DNA of 41,359 bases, taken from contig JAITCI010000064.1 in NCBI GenBank assembly GCA_031283155.1, positions 1 to 41,359 of the forward strand, in the 5' to 3' direction. This document shows, in pieces, positions 7,255-14,919 of this stretch. Below the pieces are notes generated by a model, which was not told the DNA's origin, ran no database searches, and saw nothing but the letters and a program-made list of their open reading frames with translations. The number at the start of each line of letters is the position of its first letter. Positions within the stretch are counted from its first letter, which is position 1. The DNA is from Spirochaetota bacterium (GTDB taxonomy: Bacteria > Spirochaetota > JAGLSM01 > JAKPMW01). Made by a program: the position numbers and the translations under genes.

Positions 7255-8562
7255 GTGCAGAGCGAGGATACCGAAGGGCTTTTTACAACTCTGGATTTCC
7301 AGGCGCCTCTTGCGCGCCGGATGGCACCGCGGAGCTTTGACGAATTTGCGGGGCAGGCGTATGTGCTGGGTCCGGGCAAGGCGCTCCGGCGTTTTGCGGA
7401 GGAGGGGCGCGGCTTTTCGTGGATCATCTTCGGACCGCCGGGCTGCGGCAAATCGGCTTTTGCGCATCTCGCGGCGCGCTTTGCCAAAGCGCAATTTGTG
7501 TCCATCAATGCCGTTACCTCCAATCTTGCGGAGTTAAAAACCGCGTTGCAGGACGCCGCCTCGCGCCGTGGATACGAGGGGCGGCGGACAGTCCTGTTTA
7601 TCGACGAGATTCACCGCTACAACCGTTTGCAGCAGGATGCGCTCCTCCCCGCCGTCGAAGAGGGGATCGTGTATCTCTACGGCGCGACGACCCAAAATCC
7701 GGCGTTTTGCGTGAATCCCGCCCTGCTCTCGCGCTGCCAGTTGGTAGAATTTCGGCCGCTCGGAGCGGCGGATCTCGCGCCGCTCATTGATCGCGCGCTT
7801 CTTGATCGGGAGCGCGGGCTGGGTGAACTGGCGCTCACCATACAGGAAGAGGCGCGCGCGGCGCTCATACGCTATTCTGCGGGCGATGCGCGGCGGCTCT
7901 TTAACGTGCTGGAGCTTGCCGCAAACGGCTGCGCTCCCGGGGGCGAAATCACCTTTGACTCGATCCAAAACGCCTGTTCCGGGCAGGCCGCTCCTGTCTA
8001 TGACAAAGGCGGCGACAATCACTACGATATCATTTCCGCCTTCATTAAATCCATGCGCGGTTCCGATCCGGACGCCGCGCTCTATTGGCTTGCGCGGATG
8101 CTCATCGGCGGCGAGGATCCCAATTTTATCGCGCGGCGGATTGTGATTGCCGCATCGGAGGACGTGGGGCTGGCCGATTCCGGCGCGCTTTCCGTTGCGA
8201 TAGCGGCGGCGGAGGCGGCGCGGATGGTGGGTATGCCCGAGGCGCGTATCCCGCTCGCGCATGCAACCGTGCGCGTTGCTCTCGCGCCCAAGAGCAATTC
8301 TGCGTATATGGGTATGGAGGCGGCCATGCAGGATGTGCGCGATTCCGGTCCGCTTGCGGTTCCGGAGCATCTTCGCGACGCTTCCTACAGTACCGCGAAG
8401 CGTCTTGGGCGGGGCAAGGGGTACGCCTATCCGCATGATTTTCCCGGGCATTGGACGCCGCAGGACTATCTCGCAGAGGCGCGATCATTCTATCATAATT
8501 CAGGAATGGGAAACGAGGCGCAGCTTGGGAAATGGCTTGATTTTTTGCGCGCGGGAAAATAG
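7255..8562 (+). CDS. rarA: Replication-associated recombination ATPase RarA (MgsA)
   Basis: AAA+ ATPase of the clamp-loader family, acting at stalled replication forks. Walker A GPPGCGKS is at residues 60-67 and Walker B VLFIDEIHR at about 113-121. The sensor 1 region is YGATTQNP, and the arginine-finger region includes LLSRCQ. The C-terminal tetramerisation part is typical, with SEDVGLAD, AEAARMVGMPEARIPLA and KGYAYPHDFPGHW. The start is GTG 7255, five bases after GGAGG; the TTG at 7243 in the same frame would overlap that ribosome site. The protein is 435 residues, near the family norm. The next gene follows after 12 bases, so this is the second gene of a likely four-gene operon. Confidence 0.95.
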   Translation: MQSEDTEGLFTTLDFQAPLARRMAPRSFDEFAGQAYVLGPGKALRRFAEEGRGFSWIIFGPPGCGKSAFAHLAARFAKAQFVSINAVTSNLAELKTALQDAASRRGYEGRRTVLFIDEIHRYNRLQQDALLPAVEEGIVYLYGATTQNPAFCVNPALLSRCQLVEFRPLGAADLAPLIDRALLDRERGLGELALTIQEEARAALIRYSAGDARRLFNVLELAANGCAPGGEITFDSIQNACSGQAAPVYDKGGDNHYDIISAFIKSMRGSDPDAALYWLARMLIGGEDPNFIARRIVIAASEDVGLADSGALSVAIAAAEAARMVGMPEARIPLAHATVRVALAPKSNSAYMGMEAAMQDVRDSGPLAVPEHLRDASYSTAKRLGRGKGYAYPHDFPGHWTPQDYLAEARSFYHNSGMGNEAQLGKWLDFLRAGK

Positions 8563-8574
8563 GCTGAATAGATC

Positions 8575-10395
8575 ATGAGTTACGATCAGAAAGCCATGAA
8601 CGCCGCAAAGAAGAGCGGTATGCTGGGGAGCGCTTTTGACGCAGGCGCTTTGTCGCTTGATGACGATGAAAAATCCGCGATGCTCAGCAAACTGAACGCA
8701 GCGCAGTTTCGCGATATGCCGGAGGCTGCAGGTTCGGAGAGTTCCGGGAAGCGCGGAACAAAAAAGCGCAAGGGCGCAAATTCCTTCGGGCAAACGATGA
8801 GCGATTTTTTCCAGAAAACGGTTGATTTTTTTCGCTCGTTTTTCGGTAATTCCGGCAAGGAGGGAAATTCCCAGAAAAAAGAACTCAGGGAACTCGAAAA
8901 AGCCCTTAATTCCTTTGCGGTGCCGGTATACGATTCGAAGCTCCGGCTCGTGCGCAAATCCTTCATGGACTATCTGCAGCAAATTCATCTGAAGGTTGAA
9001 GATTTTCATACTTTTTTCAACAATAATTTTACGGTGGGTGCCGACGATTTTATCCTTGAACGTTCCCCGAGTTTTGCGCGCACTGTTATTGAGCTGCAGC
9101 TCACGCTTGATCAATCCCGTTTGCTTAAGGAATTGCGCGCTCTGGACATGAAAAAGTGTATGCTCGACAGCGGGGAAGACGCCGCGCAAAGGGAGATAGA
9201 GCGCAATATTGCCAGATTCAATGAATCTTTTGCGGGTGCCGATCTGCGGCGGATAGAAGACGCCATGAGTTTTTACGCCGCCATAGACAATCTGCGGAAT
9301 TACAACTTCCCTGCCGTATTCAGCCTCTTTCGCGCCGGGGATACCAAAGAGGAGACTTTTCGCGATTTTTCCCTTGAATATTGCGTAGAGCAAATGCGCA
9401 ATCTCGATACCCATCTTGCGAGACTGGATTTTACAAAACTGCGTGAGGAACATTACCGCTGGTTTGATACCTTCAACGATCAGATCACCGGTGCTGCGGA
9501 TATTCCAAAGTACCGTTCCGACGATTTTCGGATGCTGGTTGGGCTTTTGCGCAAACTCACCGCCTACGATGTGGTGGGCAATTTAATACGTGTGGGTACA
9601 ACGAATCCCGCGCACCGCGCGCTGCCGGTAAGGGATACGACGTCATGGGTTGAAAATTACCGGCAGCTTGCGGAATCTTCATTCAGAAATAAACTGGAGC
9701 GGAGCATTGTTCACTTCCGGGAGGAGCAGATCCAGCAGCAGGTGGGGGAGCTTTTTGATGGATACCGATCCTTTGTCTGGCATCCGATCCTGAATAACGA
9801 AACCAATCAAAAGATAGAAATCCTGGGCGGACCGCAGATATCGAACGTGTTTTTGTTCAATCTCCTCTGGAATTACGCAGAGCGGGTTTATCTCGAACAT
9901 TATAAACGCAGCGTCAACACCATTGCGGTGGAGGGTTCTTTCCGCAAAAAGGAATTCGGAGTCGCGTTTAACGATACCTATCACGAAATGGACTCCCTCT
10001 ACTCGCGCATGGAGGCAATATACGCGCGCACAGGCAAGGAAGCTCCCTTTGCGACCCGCCTTGCCAATTATCTGACCGGAAATATGGGGAATGCCGTGGC
10101 AGTCAGGACTTTTGAGGATGAAATTACCCTTCTGAACAGCGAGCTTTTTACGCTTGGGCAGCAATGCGGGCTGTGTCTTATGAGTCTCTATAAATTTATG
10201 GAGAGCGTGGTATTTGATTTCAAGGCTTTGCAAACCGGAAATCTCCTGAACGCAAAAACCATCGGGGGCGTTTCCAACCGGAATCTGCTTTCCATACTTG
10301 AAAAGTTTCTTCAGAATCTGAGAAAGATCGAACCGATCCTGGGCCGCTTTATAGTGGTGCGCGAGCAAATTATTCCGGCAGGCGGGCAGGCATGA
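8575..10395 (+). CDS. Large spirochaete-type protein of unknown function (possibly DUF5312)
   Basis: A 606-residue, mostly helical cytoplasmic protein without signal peptide or clear membrane segment. Residues about 1-100 are low-complexity and basic (KRGTKKRKG) with a short aromatic stretch VDFFRSFFGN; the rest is a long soluble domain starting near LRELEKALNSF. I have the impression of the spirochaete-restricted DUF5312 family from its size, composition and place after rarA, but cannot confirm it. No catalytic motif is seen. Spacing to rarA is 12 bases, and it overlaps the next gene by four bases (ATGA), so it is translationally coupled to an AI-2E-type membrane protein and may work with it. 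Confidence 0.75.
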   Translation: MSYDQKAMNAAKKSGMLGSAFDAGALSLDDDEKSAMLSKLNAAQFRDMPEAAGSESSGKRGTKKRKGANSFGQTMSDFFQKTVDFFRSFFGNSGKEGNSQKKELRELEKALNSFAVPVYDSKLRLVRKSFMDYLQQIHLKVEDFHTFFNNNFTVGADDFILERSPSFARTVIELQLTLDQSRLLKELRALDMKKCMLDSGEDAAQREIERNIARFNESFAGADLRRIEDAMSFYAAIDNLRNYNFPAVFSLFRAGDTKEETFRDFSLEYCVEQMRNLDTHLARLDFTKLREEHYRWFDTFNDQITGAADIPKYRSDDFRMLVGLLRKLTAYDVVGNLIRVGTTNPAHRALPVRDTTSWVENYRQLAESSFRNKLERSIVHFREEQIQQQVGELFDGYRSFVWHPILNNETNQKIEILGGPQISNVFLFNLLWNYAERVYLEHYKRSVNTIAVEGSFRKKEFGVAFNDTYHEMDSLYSRMEAIYARTGKEAPFATRLANYLTGNMGNAVAVRTFEDEITLLNSELFTLGQQCGLCLMSLYKFMESVVFDFKALQTGNLLNAKTIGGVSNRNLLSILEKFLQNLRKIEPILGRFIVVREQIIPAGGQA

Positions 10396-11429
10396 CAAAA
10401 CCTCTTGTGCGGCGTATTATGATTATCACAGTTGCCGTCGTATTGCTTGTGCTTGCGTGGGTATTGCGCAGCGCCCTCTTTCCGTTCGCCGTCGCGCTTG
10501 TTATTGCCTATCTTCTGGATCCCGCGATTCTGCTTTGCCAGCGCATCCTCAGGATAAAACGCCTGCCCGCGCTCCTTCTGGTTTTTATGCTGTTTCTTCT
10601 GTTCTTTTTTCTCCTGATCATTTCTGTTTTCCCGCCGCTCATCAAGGGCGTATCTTCGCTCACCGAAACGATCAGCTCGAGCAGGGAATCGATAAATGGA
10701 TTTATCAGCGGCCTCATCACCTGGTTTAACGACCTCCCGCTGCCCATTGATCACGAAAAAATCATATCGAGCCTGTACTCCGAGATGGAAGGCTTTTTCG
10801 GGCAGCTTTTCAGCGGTATTTCCACCTTTGCTGTTTCCGCTATCGGAAGCGCGCCCTTAATCATCATTATCCCCCTGATCGTTTTCTATCTCCTGAAGGA
10901 CAAGGTTGCGATTTTTGCTTCTCTGAAGCGCTTCCTGCGCGAGGAAAGCGCATCCTATGTGCGTGCATTCTTTGAGAGCATAAACCAGCGGCTGGGCGGA
11001 TACGTCAGAGGGCAATTTCTGATCAGTATGCTTGTGACTGTTGTCACGCTTATCGCGCTTTTGATCTTTGATATACCCTACGCGATTCTGATTGCCATCG
11101 CCAACGGAATACTGAATATCATCCCCTATTTCGGACCGGTCATCGGCGCGATTCCGCCGGTTATCCTTGCGCTGATTCGTTTTTCATCCCTCGGAAATTT
11201 TATCGCGGTTCTGGTTTTCTTTGTCGTGATGAATATTCTTGTCACCACACTCGCCTCTCCCAAGATTTTTTCCAAAACCACAAATCTGCATCCCGTTATT
11301 GTGCTGCTCGCGCTCTTTATCGGTTCCTCCGTCATGGGTATGCTGGGCATGATCCTCGCCGTACCCATCGCGATAATCATCCAAACCCTGTTCCGCATTG
11401 TTTTTGACAAGTATATATGGGAACTATGA
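10392..11429 (+). CDS. AI-2E family transporter (PerM-type permease)
   Basis: A 345-residue integral membrane protein with the arrangement of the AI-2E/PerM family: a paired N-terminal hydrophobic hairpin (about residues 10-42), another near 60-80, a central soluble helical stretch with GVSSLTETISSSRE, and four or more C-terminal membrane helices with the conserved pattern PYAILIAIANGILNIIPYFGPVIGAIP. Members export small molecules or ions; only a few are shown to move autoinducer-2, and Na+/H+ exchange is known for others, so the substrate is unknown. Its start overlaps the preceding stop as ATGA, and it ends the rarA operon. Confidence 0.9.
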   Translation: MTKPLVRRIMIITVAVVLLVLAWVLRSALFPFAVALVIAYLLDPAILLCQRILRIKRLPALLLVFMLFLLFFFLLIISVFPPLIKGVSSLTETISSSRESINGFISGLITWFNDLPLPIDHEKIISSLYSEMEGFFGQLFSGISTFAVSAIGSAPLIIIIPLIVFYLLKDKVAIFASLKRFLREESASYVRAFFESINQRLGGYVRGQFLISMLVTVVTLIALLIFDIPYAILIAIANGILNIIPYFGPVIGAIPPVILALIRFSSLGNFIAVLVFFVVMNILVTTLASPKIFSKTTNLHPVIVLLALFIGSSVMGMLGMILAVPIAIIIQTLFRIVFDKYIWEL

Positions 11430-11652
11430 CGCTCCGGATGCTTTTCTTCAGCACGTGCCGCTCCCGCGCAAAGCCGCCGGGGACGTGCTTCAGAAAACAT
11501 CCGTCGCTTGTATGTAAAAACAAAAACGTTGTGGAACAAGTGAATTTGGAGCAGCGAAAGCCTGAAAATTTTTGATACAGTTTCGATTTTTTTTGGGGAG
11601 CGGATGTTGTATACAGATAAATCCGCGCGATGATAGACATTTGGCAAGTGTG
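11430..11652. repeat. Long imperfect hairpin and gene-free spacer
   Basis: Just after the permease stop lies a large inverted repeat with arms 11435-11459 (CGGATGCTTTTCTTCAGCAC...) and 11481-11503 (...GTGCTTCAGAAAACATCCG). Its right half, ACGTGCTTC-GAAAA-CATCCGTCGC, is a diverged relative of the TTCCGAAG/GGATGTCGC repeat family. It may end the rarA transcript, though the T run is weak. I see no gene in the rest of the spacer. Confidence 0.6.
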
Positions 11653-11707
11653 CTGCCGTTCATCGGATGTGCCGAAGAGCCTTGCCTCCGAAACGAGCGT
11701 CCCGCTG
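11653..11707 (+). repeat. Left arm of inverted repeat bounding the restriction island
   Basis: About 55 bp starting CTGCCGTTCATCGGATGTGC. It matches, in reverse complement and with scattered mismatches, the sequence at 14311-14368 on the far side of the restriction-modification genes. Conserved blocks are CTGCCGTTC, TCGGATGTGCC and CTTGCCTCCGA. Confidence 0.75.
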
Positions 11708-11817
11708 GAAATTTGTGTTACAGGAAAGCGTTCTCTTTTATGAAAGTATGATATATTTATGGAGGTTGTGTTGCGTAGTACGCCGTAAATGAGAATCTGT
11801 GAAACAGGATTTAAATA

Positions 11818-12672
11818 ATGAATAAATCGGCTAAAAAGAAATTTGCAGCACAGCTTTGTGAATTCGCTCAGTCGTTGGGTGCCTTTATTGCACATAATGA
11901 TGAATGGACAATACGAGGTTTTATAGACATTTTCAGGAATATTTATACAATATCCATGGATACAAAAGTCTTATCGAAAATTTTGGAATTGCATTTATTC
12001 CCGCACTTTCTTTCTTTTGCTGAAAAAACAGGATACGGAATTGAGCTTGCCACTCATCAAAACTGGTATCCGGATTTAACATTTGTCCAGAAAAAAGATG
12101 AATCAATAAAATTTGCTGTTGATTTGAAAACGACATATGTTCTTGAGAAATATCCTGGTTTTTGCAACGGCTTCACATTAGGATCGCATGGGGAATATTT
12201 TATAAATCGTAATAGTACAAAAAATATCCAATATCCGTACAACCAATACAGTGGACACTTCTGTTTGGGCATAATTTATTCCAGAGCTCAATTAGGGCCG
12301 GAAATTGAAACCAGAACATATTCCATTGAAGAACTCAAGGATATCCCTTCTGTTATCAATAATTTTACATTCTTTGCTGTTGAAAAATGGAAGATAGCAA
12401 GCGATAAGAGCGGCAGTGGAAATACTGCAAATATTGGAAGCATACAATTTATTGAAGATATTCTTGCCGGCAATGGTGTATTTGCAAAAGCAGGGGAAGC
12501 CATATTCGATGATTATTGGGCAAATTTTGGCAGGATACAAATTGAAACAGAAACAGGGAAACGCAAAGTGCTATCATCATTTGAAGAGTATATTGCTTAT
12601 CGGGGGTTATCGCGAAAAATAATAAACCCCAAGCCCTCAATGAGAAAGGACGCGCCCAATGAGTACGAATAA
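11818..12672 (+). CDS. Type II restriction endonuclease, EcoRV-like
   Basis: Homologue of R.EcoRV, which cuts GATATC bluntly. The match is direct: DTKVLSKILEL, QNWYPDLTF, AVDLKTTY, the Asn/Thr segment NSTKNIQYPYNQY and the DNA-recognition loop GSGNTANIGS all correspond to EcoRV segments. The catalytic triad maps as Asp86, Asp102 and Lys104, the same 16- and 2-residue spacing as EcoRV Asp74/Asp90/Lys92. The conserved recognition loop suggests the same site, though this is inference. It is 284 residues, longer than EcoRV (245), with extra residues at both ends. AGGA lies eight bases before ATG. It overlaps the methylase gene by 14 bases. AT-rich codons unlike its neighbours point to horizontal transfer. 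No controller gene is seen. Confidence 0.95.
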   Translation: MNKSAKKKFAAQLCEFAQSLGAFIAHNDEWTIRGFIDIFRNIYTISMDTKVLSKILELHLFPHFLSFAEKTGYGIELATHQNWYPDLTFVQKKDESIKFAVDLKTTYVLEKYPGFCNGFTLGSHGEYFINRNSTKNIQYPYNQYSGHFCLGIIYSRAQLGPEIETRTYSIEELKDIPSVINNFTFFAVEKWKIASDKSGSGNTANIGSIQFIEDILAGNGVFAKAGEAIFDDYWANFGRIQIETETGKRKVLSSFEEYIAYRGLSRKIINPKPSMRKDAPNEYE

Positions 12673-13531
12673 AATTTATATCCCCCCTTTCAAAACGCAG
12701 GGGATTAAATCCAAACTTGTGCCCTTGATACAGGAAAATGCGCATATAGATGATTCAACCTTATGGATAGAACCTTTTATGGGTTCAGGCGTTGTTGGCC
12801 TGAATATTGCGCCCAAAAGGGCAATTTTCGCCGATATCAATCCGCACATAATCAATTTTTATAACAAGCTCAAAACCCGGGAAATCACTCCGCAGCAGGT
12901 TCTTGAATACCTCCGGGAGCAAGGGGCGCTTCTGGCGCAAAAAGGGGAAGAGCATTATTACTCTGTCCGCGAAAGATTCAACGAGGATCACGATCCGCTG
13001 GATTTCCTTTTTTTGAATCGCTCATGTTTTAATGGCATGATTCGGTTTAATAAATCCAATGGCTATAATGTACCTTATGGGCATAAGCCGCAGCGATTCG
13101 CGCAAGCGTATATAACAAAAATTGTCAATCAGGTTCGGCACTTTGACAGCATGATCCATACACACGAATGGCGCTTTTTGTGTCAGCCATTTGAAGAAAC
13201 CCTTGCCCTGGCCGATAAAGATTCTTTCATATACTGCGATCCCCCCTACATTGGCCGACACGTGGATTACTATGACAGTTGGAATGAAGAGCAGGAAATC
13301 ATGCTGCAAAAAAAATTATCGGATAGCGGAGCGCGATTCATGCTTTCAACATGGGATTGCAGTCAATATCGAAAAAACCAGTATATCGACATTATTTGGA
13401 AAGCATATACAAAAATCACACAGGAACATTTTTACCACATTGGCGCAAAAGAAGACAACAGAAAAACCATCACGGAAGCAATTTTGACAAACTATTCCGC
13501 TCACACGCGCGAAGCGTACAAAGCAACGTGA
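12659..13531 (+). CDS. DNA adenine-N6 methyltransferase, M.EcoRV-like
   Basis: Cognate modification enzyme of the preceding endonuclease; it should methylate adenine in the same site (GATATC if specificity is kept). It is a Dam-type (alpha class) methyltransferase: SAM-binding EPFMGSG at about residues 38-44 and catalytic DPPY at 194-197. Long stretches match M.EcoRV, including PLDFLFLNRSCFNGMIRFN, RFAQAYITKI, CDPPYIGRHVDYY and EHFYHIGA. The gene starts inside the 3' end of the endonuclease frame, with AGGA upstream, so the two are coupled. The C-terminus (SAHTREAYKAT) is shorter than in M.EcoRV, and an unrelated remnant continues in the same frame after the stop. Confidence 0.95.
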   Translation: MSTNKIYIPPFKTQGIKSKLVPLIQENAHIDDSTLWIEPFMGSGVVGLNIAPKRAIFADINPHIINFYNKLKTREITPQQVLEYLREQGALLAQKGEEHYYSVRERFNEDHDPLDFLFLNRSCFNGMIRFNKSNGYNVPYGHKPQRFAQAYITKIVNQVRHFDSMIHTHEWRFLCQPFEETLALADKDSFIYCDPPYIGRHVDYYDSWNEEQEIMLQKKLSDSGARFMLSTWDCSQYRKNQYIDIIWKAYTKITQEHFYHIGAKEDNRKTITEAILTNYSAHTREAYKAT

Positions 13532-13639
13532 GCGTCCCGCATCGTGATGAAGCTCTACGGCTTTCCCAAAGACGCCGCCGAACCCGCTATCGTTGCCGCG
13601 CTGATGGAACGCTACCGGGAGTTGGTACACAAAGTATAA
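13532..13639 (+). pseudogene. Gene remnant after the methylase stop
   Basis: In the same frame as the methylase and directly after its TGA, a 35-codon stretch ends in TAA at 13637-13639; its C-terminal 30 residues read from ATG 13547 as MKLYGFPKDAAEPAIVAALM, then a short charged tail. GC-rich codon use resembles the host more than the methylase. The sequence looks like the C-terminal tail of a larger protein (I am reminded of Eco57I-like restriction-methylation proteins, weakly). I see no start signal, so it is probably a fragment cut off when the island inserted or recombined. Confidence 0.45.
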
Positions 13640-13666
13640 GCCGCGAAAAATACGAAAGAGACACTC

Positions 13667-13812
13667 AGCCACGAATTACACGAATAAAGGCTCGAATAAA
13701 AAATTAAAAAAATTTTTGGGTAAAAGACAAAACCAAAAACCGCGAACCTGTAGTGAAACCCTTCTTGATGTTTTTTGCCTTATTCGATCTTTTATTCGGT
13801 TTTGTTCGTGGC
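13667..13812. repeat. Hairpin element, copy 1 (GCCACGAA...TTCGTGGC)
   Basis: About 146 bp with terminal inverted repeats GCCACGAA (13668-13675) and TTCGTGGC (13805-13812). Subterminal arms also pair: CACGAATAAA..TCGAATAAA on the left and TTATTCGA..TTTATTCGG on the right. The core is A/T-rich. A second copy with conserved ends and a diverged core is at 41096-41242. It has no coding capacity and behaves like a MITE or a related non-autonomous palindromic element. Its right end is fused to the truncated ORF6N gene. Confidence 0.8.
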
Positions 13813-14302
13813 CGAATGTCTTGTAGTTGGCTTTTTTCGCGGCTGGGTTGAAGTCAAGCGTCTGAACGAGAGCGTAAAGCGCAATATTAAAAGGTTTCCG
13901 CATGAATTCATGTTCCGATTAACCAATGCGGAATGGCAAAATCTAAGGTCGCAATTTGCGACCTTTAATAATGATAACCGTAAATATCCTCCTTTTGCTT
14001 TTACGGAGCATGGCATTCTCATGCTTTCCAGCGTTTTGAATTCTGACAGAGCGGTAGACGTTAATATCCAGATAATGAAAATATTCGTGCGTATGCGCCA
14101 TTACGCGCTTTCGCAAAATACAGCAAGTGAACAAATGACCGGGCTTCGCAAATTGTTGATGCTGTACATTGAAAAGAACGATAAGCGCGTGGATGATATT
14201 ATCCTGGTGCTGAACAACCTGCTGGAAAAGCCAAAACAGATCGCAAGGATTGGTTTTAAGGCTGATTCTGTTTCCCAAAAAGACAAAAAAGATCGCGCGT
14301 AA
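13775..14302 (+). pseudogene. ORF6N (KilA-N-like) domain protein, N-terminally truncated
   Basis: From about VEVKRLNESVKRNIKRFP the frame matches the ORF6N domain of phage and mobile-element proteins, with FMFRLTNAEWQNLRSQF and PFAFTEHGILMLSSVLNSDRA, then a helical C-terminus. The usual first 25-35 residues, including the DRDLAELYG motif, are missing. They are replaced by translated right-end sequence of the hairpin element at 13667-13812. The open frame begins with TTG at 13775 inside that element and lacks a ribosome site. So the gene was probably broken by the element. ORF6N proteins are DNA-binding and common in prophages and islands. Confidence 0.7.
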
Positions 14303-14310
14303 TGTTTTTT

Positions 14311-14368
14311 CGCTCGCGGAACGCGCACCTCGGAGGCAAGTACGTTTGGCACATCCGAAGAACGGCAG
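14311..14368 (-). repeat. Right arm of inverted repeat bounding the restriction island
   Basis: Reverse complement of the 11653-11707 repeat with scattered mismatches. Conserved blocks are TCGGAGGCAAG, GGCACATCCGA and GAACGGCAG. It begins eight bases after the ORF6N stop, so the two arms enclose the restriction, methylase, remnant and ORF6N genes. Confidence 0.75.
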
Positions 14369-14919
14369 AGCGCTGGTGCTTTCACTTAGGTTGTGTATTT
14401 ACAGCCGTATGTGCTATCCGCTCCCAAAGAAAAAATCAGCAGCGTTGCAAACCCATGTCGGAACTGGCATAGCCCCCCAAGTTTGCTGTCTTTTTTCCCC
14501 ATCTCCAACTCCGCTGTGCGCGCGCCTGTGCCTTTGCACCCTACGGGCGTAAAGGCATAAATGGGTAGTATTTGAGAGCGCGTATGTACTCTAAGCCAAA
14601 TTCCGAGTCGTTCGCTTAAACTGCTTCCCGTAATTCCCGGATGCGAGTCCCCACCGAAGGTGGTGCGAGCAGACGGGATTGCGGGAAAAAGCGCCGCAAG
14701 TGAGACTCGCGCTACCCTTGTCACTCTACCACCCACAGGGCGTAAAGGGTGCAAAGGCACAGGCGCGCCGCACACCCCCTCGCAAGAGCGTACATCCATG
14801 TACGCGCTCGGGACGCGACCTCCTGTTGCAGGCCCAAAATAAAGAATTTGTCCTTCCCCATATGCGCAGATAGCTTTTCAGGACACAACAGGTATCCATT
14901 CTCGCAGCAGGAGTACGCC
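14369..14919. repeat. Gene-free region with nested inverted repeats
   Basis: I see no gene here. A 27-bp arm at 14516-14542 (GTGCGCGCGCCTGTGCCTTT...) is repeated inverted at 14746-14773. Between them is a long hairpin, TTCCCGTAATTCCCG (14625-14639) with CGGGATTGCGGGAA (14674-14687), around a small CCACC-GAA-GGTGG stem (14651-14663). GGGCGTAAAG occurs near both outer arms, and TACATCC-ATGTACGC lies near 14790. The stretch separates the island from the Na/Pi gene, whose leader begins in its right part. Confidence 0.6.

Noticed and set aside
14749-14919. 57-residue N-terminal extension of the Na/Pi symporter
   Set aside because: Encoded by inverted-repeat DNA, no ribosome site, and the family begins near ATG 14920, which has AGGAG.
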